Assembly: GCA_021778125.1 (NCBI GenBank)
Contig: JAJYCT010000006.1
Span: forward strand, 1 to 38,883
Source of the DNA: Myxococcales bacterium
GTDB taxonomy: Bacteria; Myxococcota_A; Polyangia; Polyangiales; Polyangiaceae
Length of the DNA stretch: 38,883 nt
Direction: 5' to 3'
The translations under genes were made by a program, and so were the position numbers. Numbering within the stretch: position 1 is the first letter of the stretch; each line of letters starts with the position of its first letter. The notes under the pieces are model-generated. The model saw only the letters and a program-made list of their open reading frames with translations. It ran no database searches and was not told where the DNA came from. Positions 31,629-38,883 of this stretch are shown here, one piece after another.

Positions 31629-32549
31629 TCATCCAGCGCGGGTAAGCCGTTCGTGTAGGTCCTCACGTCGCAGCGAGAGGGCGCCGAGCGTGAACCGGAC
31701 CATCTCGAAGTGGGCCTCAAGCAGGTCGAGCCAGTCGTCGATGCGGAACGTGAGCGCGCGCACCCGCGTCCGGGCGACCGCCTCCCACGCCGCGATGCGC
31801 TCGGTGAAGGCCGCGGCGCCGCCCACGATCTCGCCCGCGCCGCCCTGCCAGGTCACCTCCGGGCGATCGCGCCGCGCCGTGACCTCACCCTCCACCAGGA
31901 CGAAGGCGCGACCGCCGACCCCGTCGCGTTCGAAGAGGGCTCCGCCGTCCGGCACGGTGACGACGGTCGTCACGAGCGCCAGATCGCTCAGGTTCTGCAC
32001 GCCCGCACCGCGCAGGAGCGGCACCTCCGCAAGCAGCGCGAGGCGCTCGAGGGCCTCGAGCGGAGTGGGCGCGGCGGGCGCGGGCGCGGGCCGGGGCCCG
32101 GGCGGTGCGCCCGCCCAGAGTAGCTCCTCGAGGTCGGCGACGGTGTGCATCGATCCGAGCACGGCAATCCGCGCAAGGGCGAAGCTGTCCTCGAGCAGCT
32201 CGAGGCACGCGTCCGCGTGGACCTTCATCGCCTCGACGTCGGTGAGGGCGACCGCCGTGCGCGCGCGCGGCCGGTCGAGCAGCGCGTCCGCCATGCCGAA
32301 GGCAGAGCGACCCGAGAGGACCCACGGGGCGCTTCCGCGCCGTGCCAGCTCGACGCGCCCCTGCCGGAGCAGGAAGAACGCGTCGGGGGAGTCGCCCGCG
32401 TGGAACAACGCCTCGCCAGCATGGGCGAACTGCTCCTCGAGCAGCGACGCCAGGCGATCGATGACCCAGGGCTCGGGGGAGCCCGCGCGCGCCCCGAACG
32501 CCGAGAGGAAGAGCTCGCGGTGGATGCGCGCGTGGTGGGTCTCATGCAC
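31629..32549 (-). CDS. cyclic-nucleotide-binding-domain protein
   Basis: A 306-aa protein with two CNB/cupin-like domains. The first (about 25-125) has the pattern EEQFAHAGEALFHAGDSPDAFFLLRQGRVEL. The second (about 170-290) has VVTVPDGGALFERDGVGGRAFVLVEGEV. The phosphate-binding cassette is poorly conserved in both, so nucleotide binding is uncertain. No helix-turn-helix is seen, so it is not a Crp-type regulator. The start is GTG 32549, overlapping the upstream transporter by 8 bases. In some related organisms such a domain is fused to the NTT-HEAT protein, so this may be its detached regulatory part (inference). Confidence 0.75.
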   Translation of the reverse strand: MHETHHARIHRELFLSAFGARAGSPEPWVIDRLASLLEEQFAHAGEALFHAGDSPDAFFLLRQGRVELARRGSAPWVLSGRSAFGMADALLDRPRARTAVALTDVEAMKVHADACLELLEDSFALARIAVLGSMHTVADLEELLWAGAPPGPRPAPAPAAPTPLEALERLALLAEVPLLRGAGVQNLSDLALVTTVVTVPDGGALFERDGVGGRAFVLVEGEVTARRDRPEVTWQGGAGEIVGGAAAFTERIAAWEAVARTRVRALTFRIDDWLDLLEAHFEMVRFTLGALSLRREDLHERLTRAG

Positions 32550-35214
32550 GGGCTGCGTCCTCCGGTGCCGGTGCTCCCGGCTCCTGCGGGGGGGGGGCTG
32601 CGTCGCTCACGCATCGGCGCGCGAGCGATGCGACCGTCGCGTCGGCGTCGGCGGCGAGCACGGCGAGCGCCTTGTCGCGCCCCGAGGGGACCGCGTGCGG
32701 CCAGAGGCGTGCGGCGCGGGAGACGCGCTCGGCCCGGGGCAAATCGTCGATGACGATCCGGAGCAGATCGCGCAGCTCGCGCTCGTCGCTGCGCCAGAGC
32801 AAGGTGTCGAGCAGCTCGCCCGCGTTGGCGCGCACGAAGGCGTCGCCCGAGACGCTCGCGATCCGCACGCGGCGCAGATCCTCGCGCGGGTGCGCGATCG
32901 CCAGCAGGCGGAACACGCGTTCGAGCGACTGCCGGATCTTGTCGTCGAGTAGCCCCGCGAGCAGGCGCTCGGCGGCGGCGCGTGCGCCGACGGGATCGTC
33001 CAGGACCTCGCGCAGCGCGAGCAGCCGGACGTGGCGGCGCAGCGTGGCCTGGGCGACGCGCTCGACGCGCTGCCGATCGACGGTGAGCCCCTGGCTCGCG
33101 ACCAGGCTCTCGAGCGCGCGGATGGACTTGTACCGGACCAGACCATCCTCCTCGGTCTCGATGTTCTCGAGCAGGTGCGCTGCGGCCGAGCGAGAGCCGA
33201 AGCGCTCGATCGTCCGCGGCACGAGCATCCGGAACCGGCGCGGGCGCGACGTGTCGCGCAGGGCCCACCACACGGCGTCGAGCGCCTCGTCGCCGAAGCT
33301 TACGAGCGCGGCGCGCACGGCCTCGCGCCCCTCGGCGTGCGAGAGCCGGTCGACCAGGCTCGGGATGAGGCGCCGGTCGCGCTGGCGCGCCGCGGCCCGC
33401 GCGACGCGCTCGGTGTGCTCGAAGGACTCGGCGTCCGCCTCGGCCAGCGTGAGCAGGAGGCGCGAGAGGCGCACCGCGGGCGGGGCGTCGCCGATGGCCT
33501 CGAGCATCCCCATCCGGGCTTCGGCGCCGCGGGGGCCGGGCTCGTGCAGGAGGCCCGCCACCGCGCCGTGCTCGACCGCGTCCTCGGCGCCGTCGCGCTG
33601 CGCGAGCACCACGGCCGCGTAGCCTCGCACCCGCCAGCCTACGTCGCTCGTGAGCCGCTCGACGTCGAGGCTGCCGTGCCTTGCCAGCGCCCGCGCGGCG
33701 GCCCCGCACACGACCTCGCGACGGTCGGACAGCAGCCGCTGCGCCAGAGGGATCCAGTCGGTGCGCGCGGAGTCGCCGAAGTGAGCCAGCGCTCGGACGA
33801 GAACGCGGTCGTCGCCGTGCAGGAGGACCAGCGCCGGGACGAACCCCACGTGCCCGCGACGGCATAGCGCGTTCATCGCGCCGATGACCTCGAGTGCGTC
33901 CTCGTGGCCGAGGCGCTGGACGAGCATCTGGGCGCTCTCGAGGTCGAGCGGCGCGATGGTCTTCTGCGCGTGCAGCGTTCCGCGCGAGATGGCCTCGCGC
34001 AGGCGCGCGAGGTAGGGCTTGCGGATGCCGACAACAACGGCGAGCCACGCCGAGGCCAGCAGCACGACCAGCCCGGCCAGCGGGCGCGGCGACAGCAGCC
34101 AGGTGCCACCGAGCGCGAGCAGCCCGGCCCCCGTGACCGTCTGGCCGGCGCGGGCGAGGGCGCCATCGACGAGCGGCTTGACGCGCTGGCGGACCGGGAG
34201 CGGGACGGGCAGGTACACGAGCTCGCCGGTGATCCGGTGGATCGAGAAGCGCAGCCCTCCGTCGGCGCCCTTGAGCGCGAGCACGGGCGCGAGCCCGCCG
34301 CCGCGGAGCACCACAAACACCGCCGCCCCGAGCAGCAGCGCCGGGGTCAGCAGCAGCGCGCGAGTGACACCGAGGCGGCGCACGACCGCGCTCGCGAGGA
34401 AGAGCTGGACGACGAGCGAGACGCCGTTGAGCACGAGGTAGGTGCGGGCGACGAACGGGCCGATCTGAGCAGGCGGCAGCGTGCGCGCGACGGTGGATTT
34501 GAAGCAGTAGTCGAGCGCCAGGAGCGTCGCCATCGACAGGACGACGCTGGCGGCGATGCGCACCAGCAGCGGCTCGCGGGACAGCGTCCGCAAGAGGCCG
34601 GTCGCGGGCGGCGGCGGGGGCTCAGGCGACGGGCGACGGTGCGGCGTGCGCGCACGCGACAGGCCGGCGACGGCCACCACGAAGACGGCGGACGACAGCG
34701 GCAACAGCGCCCGCACGGGGAGCACGAGCAGCGCGCCGGCGGCCGCGCCCGAACCCGCCACGCCGCCCAGGGCGCCGGCCGCCGCGATCATGCCGAACAG
34801 GCGCCGCCCTTGCGCGACGGTCAGCACCTGGCCCACGAGCGTCCAGAACTGGGGGACGACGATGGAGCCAATCAGCCCGCTGACGACGTAGACGGCCATG
34901 GAGGCGGCGTGGCTTGGCGGCACGACGAAGAGCAGCATCGGCAGGGCCGCGGCCACCCCGAGCGTCGCCGTGAGCGAGCGGCGCGGGCCGAGGCGTTCCG
35001 TGGCCCGCGCCGCCAGCGCGGCCGCCGGCCACGCGCACACAGCGATGAGCATGTAGACGAGACCGAGCGCGCGCGGCCCCGGGCCGGTCAGCAGCAGGGC
35101 GTCTCGGGCCGCCTCGAGGATCGTGTGCCCCGTGATCACGAGCAGGAGCAGCACGGCCAGGCCACGCAGCGCCACCCGCCCCTCGCCGTGTCGCACGTCG
35201 AAGAGCGGGACCAT
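32542..35214 (-). CDS. NTT-type (nucleotide transporter-like) membrane protein with HEAT repeats
   Basis: An 890-aa protein. Residues about 15-400 contain 10-12 membrane helices with an MFS/ADP-ATP-translocase-like layout (LEAARDALLLTGPGPRALGLVYM, then DYCFKSTVARTLPPAQIGPFVARTY). Residues about 430-860 are alpha-helical HEAT-like repeats: EDALEVIGAMNALCRRGHVG, CGAAARALARHG, VRYKSIRALESL and similar. Such NTT-HEAT proteins occur in intracellular and some free-living bacteria. Nucleotide transport is known for the NTT family but not assured for this subgroup. The HEAT part is probably cytosolic and may bind a partner, perhaps the CNB protein that follows. It begins 4 bases after the methyltransferase stop. 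Confidence 0.75.
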   Translation of the reverse strand: MVPLFDVRHGEGRVALRGLAVLLLLVITGHTILEAARDALLLTGPGPRALGLVYMLIAVCAWPAAALAARATERLGPRRSLTATLGVAAALPMLLFVVPPSHAASMAVYVVSGLIGSIVVPQFWTLVGQVLTVAQGRRLFGMIAAAGALGGVAGSGAAAGALLVLPVRALLPLSSAVFVVAVAGLSRARTPHRRPSPEPPPPPATGLLRTLSREPLLVRIAASVVLSMATLLALDYCFKSTVARTLPPAQIGPFVARTYLVLNGVSLVVQLFLASAVVRRLGVTRALLLTPALLLGAAVFVVLRGGGLAPVLALKGADGGLRFSIHRITGELVYLPVPLPVRQRVKPLVDGALARAGQTVTGAGLLALGGTWLLSPRPLAGLVVLLASAWLAVVVGIRKPYLARLREAISRGTLHAQKTIAPLDLESAQMLVQRLGHEDALEVIGAMNALCRRGHVGFVPALVLLHGDDRVLVRALAHFGDSARTDWIPLAQRLLSDRREVVCGAAARALARHGSLDVERLTSDVGWRVRGYAAVVLAQRDGAEDAVEHGAVAGLLHEPGPRGAEARMGMLEAIGDAPPAVRLSRLLLTLAEADAESFEHTERVARAAARQRDRRLIPSLVDRLSHAEGREAVRAALVSFGDEALDAVWWALRDTSRPRRFRMLVPRTIERFGSRSAAAHLLENIETEEDGLVRYKSIRALESLVASQGLTVDRQRVERVAQATLRRHVRLLALREVLDDPVGARAAAERLLAGLLDDKIRQSLERVFRLLAIAHPREDLRRVRIASVSGDAFVRANAGELLDTLLWRSDERELRDLLRIVIDDLPRAERVSRAARLWPHAVPSGRDKALAVLAADADATVASLARRCVSDAAPPPQEPGAPAPEDAARA

Positions 35215-35218
35215 GCGC

Positions 35219-35998
35219 TCACGGCTTCTGGAACAAGAGCGCGAAGCAGTCGCTCGTCCCCCGTCGCCTCGCGGCTGCCTCCGGCGAGTCGTTCCAGTCG
35301 CGCGTGTCCGAGGGGTTGCGCAGGAAGCTGTCGCCCGTCAGCAGCACGAACCCGGCGCTCAGCACCTCGCGGCGGACGACCGCCTCGTCGATGCGATGCA
35401 GGGTCCGCACGTCGGCGAGCCCCGTACCCGGCCGGGCGCTGTGGTCGATCACGGCGTACGTGCCGCCGTGTCGCAACGCGACAAAGATCGTTCGGTTCAT
35501 GCGCATTCGGTCGACGCCAAGCCAGACGAGGTCGTGGTAGACGAGGTTGACCACGACGAGGTCCAGGTCGTGCGCCTCGGGTGGGAACGGATCGTCGACC
35601 TCGCGGTCGACGCGCACGATGTTCTTCGCGGCCGGGGTTGCGAGACGCGCCGCCCAGGGCCCTTCCGAGCGCCCGAGGATGACCCGTGGGTTCTCGGCGT
35701 AGACGACGCCCCCAGGCGCGACCGCGCGGGCCAGAAGCTCGGCCGTGTACCCCGCTCCGGCCATCAACTCGCCGACGTGCATGCCGGGCCGGGCGCGGAG
35801 GAACGTGAGCAACTCGGCAGGGCGCCTGCCCGCATCGAGGGCGCGATCCTCCGGTGTGCGATCCGGGGCGTCGACGACCGCGTGCGCCGCGGGGGTCGCG
35901 ACGATCGGAACGGGCGCGGGAGCCGGGCTGGACGGCGCGGGTTCCGCGCAGCCGGCGACAACCAGCGCCAGGAGGGACACCGGGAGCCTGGGAGCCAT
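35219..35998 (-). CDS. COG4798-type predicted methyltransferase with lipoprotein signal
   Basis: A 259-aa protein. The N-terminus is a lipoprotein signal (VSLLALVVAGCAEP; lipobox VAGC, Cys17) and a Pro/Ala linker. The body matches the COG4798 group of predicted methyltransferases: RRPAELLTFLRARPGMHVGE, the motif I position MAGAGYTAELLARAVAPGG, a VVNLVYHDL segment, LRHGGTYAVIDHSARPG, and TLHRIDEAVVRREVLSAGF. S-adenosylmethionine is made in the cytosol, so an exported SAM enzyme is odd; members of this group do often carry signal peptides. The reaction is unknown. It appears to be the first gene of an operon with the NTT-HEAT and CNB genes. Confidence 0.8.
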   Translation of the reverse strand: MAPRLPVSLLALVVAGCAEPAPSSPAPAPVPIVATPAAHAVVDAPDRTPEDRALDAGRRPAELLTFLRARPGMHVGELMAGAGYTAELLARAVAPGGVVYAENPRVILGRSEGPWAARLATPAAKNIVRVDREVDDPFPPEAHDLDLVVVNLVYHDLVWLGVDRMRMNRTIFVALRHGGTYAVIDHSARPGTGLADVRTLHRIDEAVVRREVLSAGFVLLTGDSFLRNPSDTRDWNDSPEAAARRRGTSDCFALLFQKP

Positions 35999-36025
35999 GG
36001 CGTGTCGATGCGCGACGCCGCGGTT

Positions 36026-36040
36026 CGTGACGCGGTCACG
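36026..36040. promoter_or_regulatory. palindrome in a divergent promoter region
   Basis: CGTGAC (36026-36031), a 3-base spacer, then GTCACG (36035-36040). It lies in the 69-base gap between the divergent methyltransferase and lipoprotein genes, a common place for an operator. No regulator gene is next to it. Confidence 0.35.
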
Positions 36041-36067
36041 CCTTCAGCGTGAGTGCATCCCACTGGC

Positions 36068-36610
36068 ATGGTCGGGTTTCTCACGCTTGCGTGCCTTGTG
36101 GCAGGGCTCGTGGTCGCAGGCTGCCAGGAGACTGGAGTCGCCGCGCCCGCGGACGTCGCGGTTCCGACGCAACTACCGGCCTCCGCGCCAGCGCCGGTCG
36201 ACACGCCGCCCGTGCTGCCTCCGCCGTGCGCCGAGTTCCTCTTCCAGCTCCGGTGCTGGCTGCGGGCATCGGGCAACGGGGACGTCGACGTCCGGCGCGC
36301 CGTGGGCAACGCGCGGGCGCGCCTCGAGGCTCAACCCTCTCCCTCCTCAATCTGCGAGAGCGCGATGGTGTACCGTCATGACGCGATCGCCGCGGCCGGC
36401 TGCAGCGACGTCCGCCCCGACCTGGACGCCCTGCCGACCGGCGAGCCGATCCCGTGCACCGAGCACGAGTACTTCTTCGTGCGGCCCGACGGCCACGTCG
36501 CCGGCTGTCACCGCGACTGCACGACGTCGGGCGATTGCCCCCGAGGCCAGTCGTGCAGCTCCACCGGTAGCACCGCCGGCGGCCCGATCGATGAGCGATT
36601 CTGCGAGTAA
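36068..36610 (+). CDS. Cys-rich lipoprotein
   Basis: A 180-aa exported protein. ATG 36068 gives a lipoprotein signal (MVGFLTLACLVAGLVVAGC; lipobox VAGC, Cys19); an in-frame GTG at 36053 would add five residues. A Pro/Ala linker runs to about 55. The mature part has repeated cysteines, with a C-terminal cluster CHRDCTTSGDCPRGQSC of a kind often seen in myxobacterial surface proteins. It probably forms disulphides. Function is unknown. Its TAA stop is part of the ribosome site of the next gene, so the two are co-translated. Confidence 0.8.
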   Translation: MVGFLTLACLVAGLVVAGCQETGVAAPADVAVPTQLPASAPAPVDTPPVLPPPCAEFLFQLRCWLRASGNGDVDVRRAVGNARARLEAQPSPSSICESAMVYRHDAIAAAGCSDVRPDLDALPTGEPIPCTEHEYFFVRPDGHVAGCHRDCTTSGDCPRGQSCSSTGSTAGGPIDERFCE

Positions 36611-36615
36611 GGAGG
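36609..36615 (+). promoter_or_regulatory. strong ribosome binding site of the PAP2 gene
   Basis: AAGGAGG, a near-perfect Shine-Dalgarno sequence, overlaps the lipoprotein stop and lies 7 bases before ATG 36623. It is the best site in the window. Confidence 0.75.
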
Positions 36616-36622
36616 CCCTGTC

Positions 36623-37555
36623 ATGGTCCAGCGAAGGGTTGGGAAGCACGTCGTCGCGTCCGCGATCACCGCCGCCGTCCTGTTCGCTTCGGGACAGGCG
36701 CTCGCGGACCCGCCGGCAGCGACGCCGACGCCCGAGCCGACGCCTGGGCCAGCGCCGGCGCAGACGCCGGTTCCGACACCGCCGCTCGAGCGAGGGCAGC
36801 ACTTCACGATCGATCCGGTGGCCGATGGCCTGCTCATCACGGCCGGCGCCGGGATCTCGGGCCTGCTCACGCTGGTGCTGGGCACCGGCGAGATCCCCCC
36901 CATGCCGCCGGGCAACCCGAGCAACCTGCTCTCGTTCGACCGCACCGCCGTCACGCAGACCATCGACACGAGCGCGTCGACGGTCGCCAACGTCATTCTG
37001 TATTCCTCGGTGGGCTTCGCCGTCCTCGACCCGATCCTCTCGGGGCTGCATGACGGGTGGGACGCCGGCCTCGTCGACGCCGTGATGTACGCCGAGACGC
37101 TCTCGCTCACCGAGGCGCTCACCGACATCACCAAGATCGCCGTCCGGCGACCGCGCCCGATCGACTACGTCAACTGCTACGGGAAGCCGACCACGGCGCC
37201 CGGCTGCGGCTCCACGAACCTGCAGCTGTCGTTCTTCTCCGGCCATGCCGCCACCGTGGCCGCGATCAGCGCCACGGCGACCTACATCGCGTTCGAACGC
37301 TACTCGGACACGCAGCCGGCTCGGCCGTGGATCACGCTCGGCGTCGGCACCGCGCTCACGGCGTTCGTGAGCTACGAGCGCGTGCGCTCGGGCGACCACT
37401 TCCCCACCGACGTCGTCGGGGGCGCCATCGCGGGGGCGGTGATCGGGGTCCTCGTGCCGCACCTGCATCGCCACAAGTCGGAGGCGCCTCCGGTGTGGAT
37501 CGGCGGCGCCCCGATGCCCGGCGGCGGGTCGATGACGCTGGGCGGCGTGTTCTGA
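36623..37555 (+). CDS. PAP2-family phosphatase, exported/membrane
   Basis: A 310-aa protein. A signal peptide (VVASAITAAVLFASGQALA) precedes a Pro/Thr linker (about 30-55). All three PAP2 motifs are present: Lys171 to Arg178-Pro179 (KIAVRRPRP), SGH with His208 (FFSGHAATVAA), and Arg253, His259, Asp263 (ERVRSGDHFPTD). Helices surround these sites. The family removes phosphate from lipid phosphates such as phosphatidate or undecaprenyl diphosphate on the outer face of the membrane. The exact substrate is open. It follows the lipoprotein after 12 bases and converges on the outer-membrane gene. Confidence 0.9.
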   Translation: MVQRRVGKHVVASAITAAVLFASGQALADPPAATPTPEPTPGPAPAQTPVPTPPLERGQHFTIDPVADGLLITAGAGISGLLTLVLGTGEIPPMPPGNPSNLLSFDRTAVTQTIDTSASTVANVILYSSVGFAVLDPILSGLHDGWDAGLVDAVMYAETLSLTEALTDITKIAVRRPRPIDYVNCYGKPTTAPGCGSTNLQLSFFSGHAATVAAISATATYIAFERYSDTQPARPWITLGVGTALTAFVSYERVRSGDHFPTDVVGGAIAGAVIGVLVPHLHRHKSEAPPVWIGGAPMPGGGSMTLGGVF

Positions 37556-37583
37556 GAGGACGACCCTTGCGTCGGCCGGCCCT

Positions 37584-38883
37584 TCAGAACGTGTATGGCA
37601 CGCCAAGCGAGACGCGCACGGTGTCGATGGACCCCCCTTGCGCGAACGTCTCGGTGCCGAGCCCGACGAGGAGCTGGAGCGGAGTGCCGATGACGGGGGC
37701 CACCTGGAGCCCGAAGGCACCCGACACGCGCAGCAGGCTCGGGTCGAACGCGGCGAGGTGGACGCCGAAGACGTTGCCCATCGCGAGCTCGAGGCGCCCG
37801 TCGAGCCAGGGGCCGATCGGCCACGAGTAGCTCAGCGTGGCGACCGCCGCGCTACGGTCGACGAGACGCCCCCAGAAGTACGCCGCCATCGGGTGGTCGC
37901 CACCCAGGGACACGAGCTCGGTGAACGGGACGGGATGACTCCCGAGCGGGTCCGCGAAGAGGGTCGTGAGCGACAGGCCGAGGATGCGCCCGCGTCCGGT
38001 GAGATCGGCGTACCCACCCAGGGTCGCGCCGTAACGGATCCAGCCGGCGGCGGGGGTGTTGCGGACGTCGCTGCCCTGTTCGCCGCCGAGCTCGAGGCGC
38101 ACGCCGGAGCCCGCGTGGCTCCCGCGGTGGCGCGTGTCGAACGCGAAGAGGACTCGGTTGAGCTCCGTGGTGTACTCGCGACCGAAGCCGTAGGGCACGG
38201 CGAACGCTCCCGTCTCGGCCTCCTTCGTCAAGGAGGGGTCGTCGCCGTAGTAGCCGTCGTACGTCTTCTCGTCGCGCAGGGCGATGCCGGCCTGGATCTG
38301 GCTCGAGCGCCAGGGCCGCCACTCGAAGAGCGCGCTGCCCTCAACGCGCTCGACACCGTAGCGGCTCTGGCTATCCTGCAGCGACCGCGGACCAAGGCCG
38401 TAGAAGACGCCGTCGGGGCGGCGTATCCCCGAGAGCCGCAGCTGCAGCGTCTGCCGCTTTCGGAGGTCGATGCGCTCCGTGATCGAGCCGGCGAGCCAGT
38501 CGGTCGGCCAGGCCTCGACGTGGAGGTTCAGGTGGTTTCCCTTGAAGCCGGCGTCGTCCCAGAACCCGAAGATGCCCACGCTCGGGTTGAAGTTGAACTC
38601 GACCAGGCCGACGGGGAAGAAGCCTGCCTTGTGCTCGGCACCGAAGGTGAAAAAGTTGTAGATCTTGCGCGGCCAGTCCCCGTGCTCGGCGGCCGTCACC
38701 CCGGCGCCGATCGGACGGCGCAAGACGTACTCGGCCGCCACGTACGCGGGGGAGAGAAGCACGCGCGGGATCCAGCGCGCATCGTCGCCGGGCATCGCGC
38801 CCGGCGGGCCGCGGCCGTCGTAGTCGGGTACGGCCCGCTTGGGGCTCTCGGGCGCAGGCGGCGCGGGGGTCGGGGGCGGTGCC
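37584..38883 (-). CDS. Omp85/D15-like outer-membrane beta-barrel protein (partial)
   Basis: At least 432 codons lie in the window. The frame stays open to the right edge, so the N-terminus is outside; an internal ATG at 38795 is probably not the start, because a Pro-rich stretch and PDYDGRGPPGA precede it in frame. The body is made of alternating strands with aromatic ends, for example VEFNFNPSVGIFGFWDDAGF and TTELNRVLFAFDTRHRGSHA; the latter resembles a surface-antigen D15 strand. It ends in PYTF, with the C-terminal Phe expected of a barrel inserted by BamA. A role in the outer membrane is likely; whether it assembles proteins or is only a D15-like barrel cannot be settled. Confidence 0.75.
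   Translation of the reverse strand, partial: APPPTPAPPAPESPKRAVPDYDGRGPPGAMPGDDARWIPRVLLSPAYVAAEYVLRRPIGAGVTAAEHGDWPRKIYNFFTFGAEHKAGFFPVGLVEFNFNPSVGIFGFWDDAGFKGNHLNLHVEAWPTDWLAGSITERIDLRKRQTLQLRLSGIRRPDGVFYGLGPRSLQDSQSRYGVERVEGSALFEWRPWRSSQIQAGIALRDEKTYDGYYGDDPSLTKEAETGAFAVPYGFGREYTTELNRVLFAFDTRHRGSHAGSGVRLELGGEQGSDVRNTPAAGWIRYGATLGGYADLTGRGRILGLSLTTLFADPLGSHPVPFTELVSLGGDHPMAAYFWGRLVDRSAAVATLSYSWPIGPWLDGRLELAMGNVFGVHLAAFDPSLLRVSGAFGLQVAPVIGTPLQLLVGLGTETFAQGGSIDTVRVSLGVPYTF

Overview
The window is a GC-rich, densely coded stretch of a Gram-negative chromosome, with no insertion sequence, CRISPR array, tRNA or rRNA that I can recognise. Many lipobox-bearing exported proteins with Pro/Gly/Ala-rich linkers, DUF3857 proteins, an NTT-type transporter with HEAT repeats, an Omp85-like protein and a Bacillus-like dihaem SdhC together suggest a myxobacterium-like member of the Myxococcota. 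This assignment is inference from gene style, not from a phylogenetic marker comparison.

Layout, left to right. (1) 1-3903: the tail of one DUF3857-type protein, overlapping by ATGA with a 1261-aa TPR/DUF3857/transglutaminase-like exported protein that seems to lack the catalytic cysteine. (2) 3913-4575 (-): an exported TPR protein. (3) 4639-8080 (+): a tightly packed four-gene set, SAM methyltransferase, FliN/SctQ-like SpoA protein, small lipoprotein and PLP aminotransferase, joined by two ATGA overlaps and one zero-base junction. (4) 8169-12943 (+): a cytochrome c maturation operon: a CcmF-CcmH fusion, a CcmI-like membrane protein with a zinc ribbon, and an exported membrane-anchored protein. 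(5) 13188-20937 (+): housekeeping genes dnaN, recF, gyrB and clpB, with a good promoter before gyrB. dnaA is not in the window. (6) 21225-26269 (-): sdhC alone, then two tandem paralogous GH13 lipoproteins overlapping by ATGA. (7) 26346-29107 (+): an alpha/beta-hydrolase coupled by TGATG to an exported membrane protein. (8) 29126-31537: an AidB-like acyl-CoA dehydrogenase (-) divergent from an orphan ECF sigma factor (+). (9) 31629-35998 (-): a lipobox-bearing COG4798-type methyltransferase, an NTT-HEAT transporter and a cyclic-nucleotide-binding protein, spaced as one operon. (10) 36068-37555 (+): a Cys-rich lipoprotein and a PAP2 phosphatase. (11) 37584-38883 (-): an Omp85/D15-like outer-membrane protein whose N-terminus lies beyond the window.

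Working together: the ccm genes mature c-type cytochromes; dnaN-recF-gyrB serve replication and topology; ClpB resolves aggregates; the GH13 pair probably degrades alpha-glucans at the cell surface. The most unusual units are the methyltransferase/SctQ-like/lipoprotein/aminotransferase operon, which has no other type III secretion gene, and the methyltransferase/NTT-HEAT/CNB operon. Neither can be given a firm function from sequence alone.
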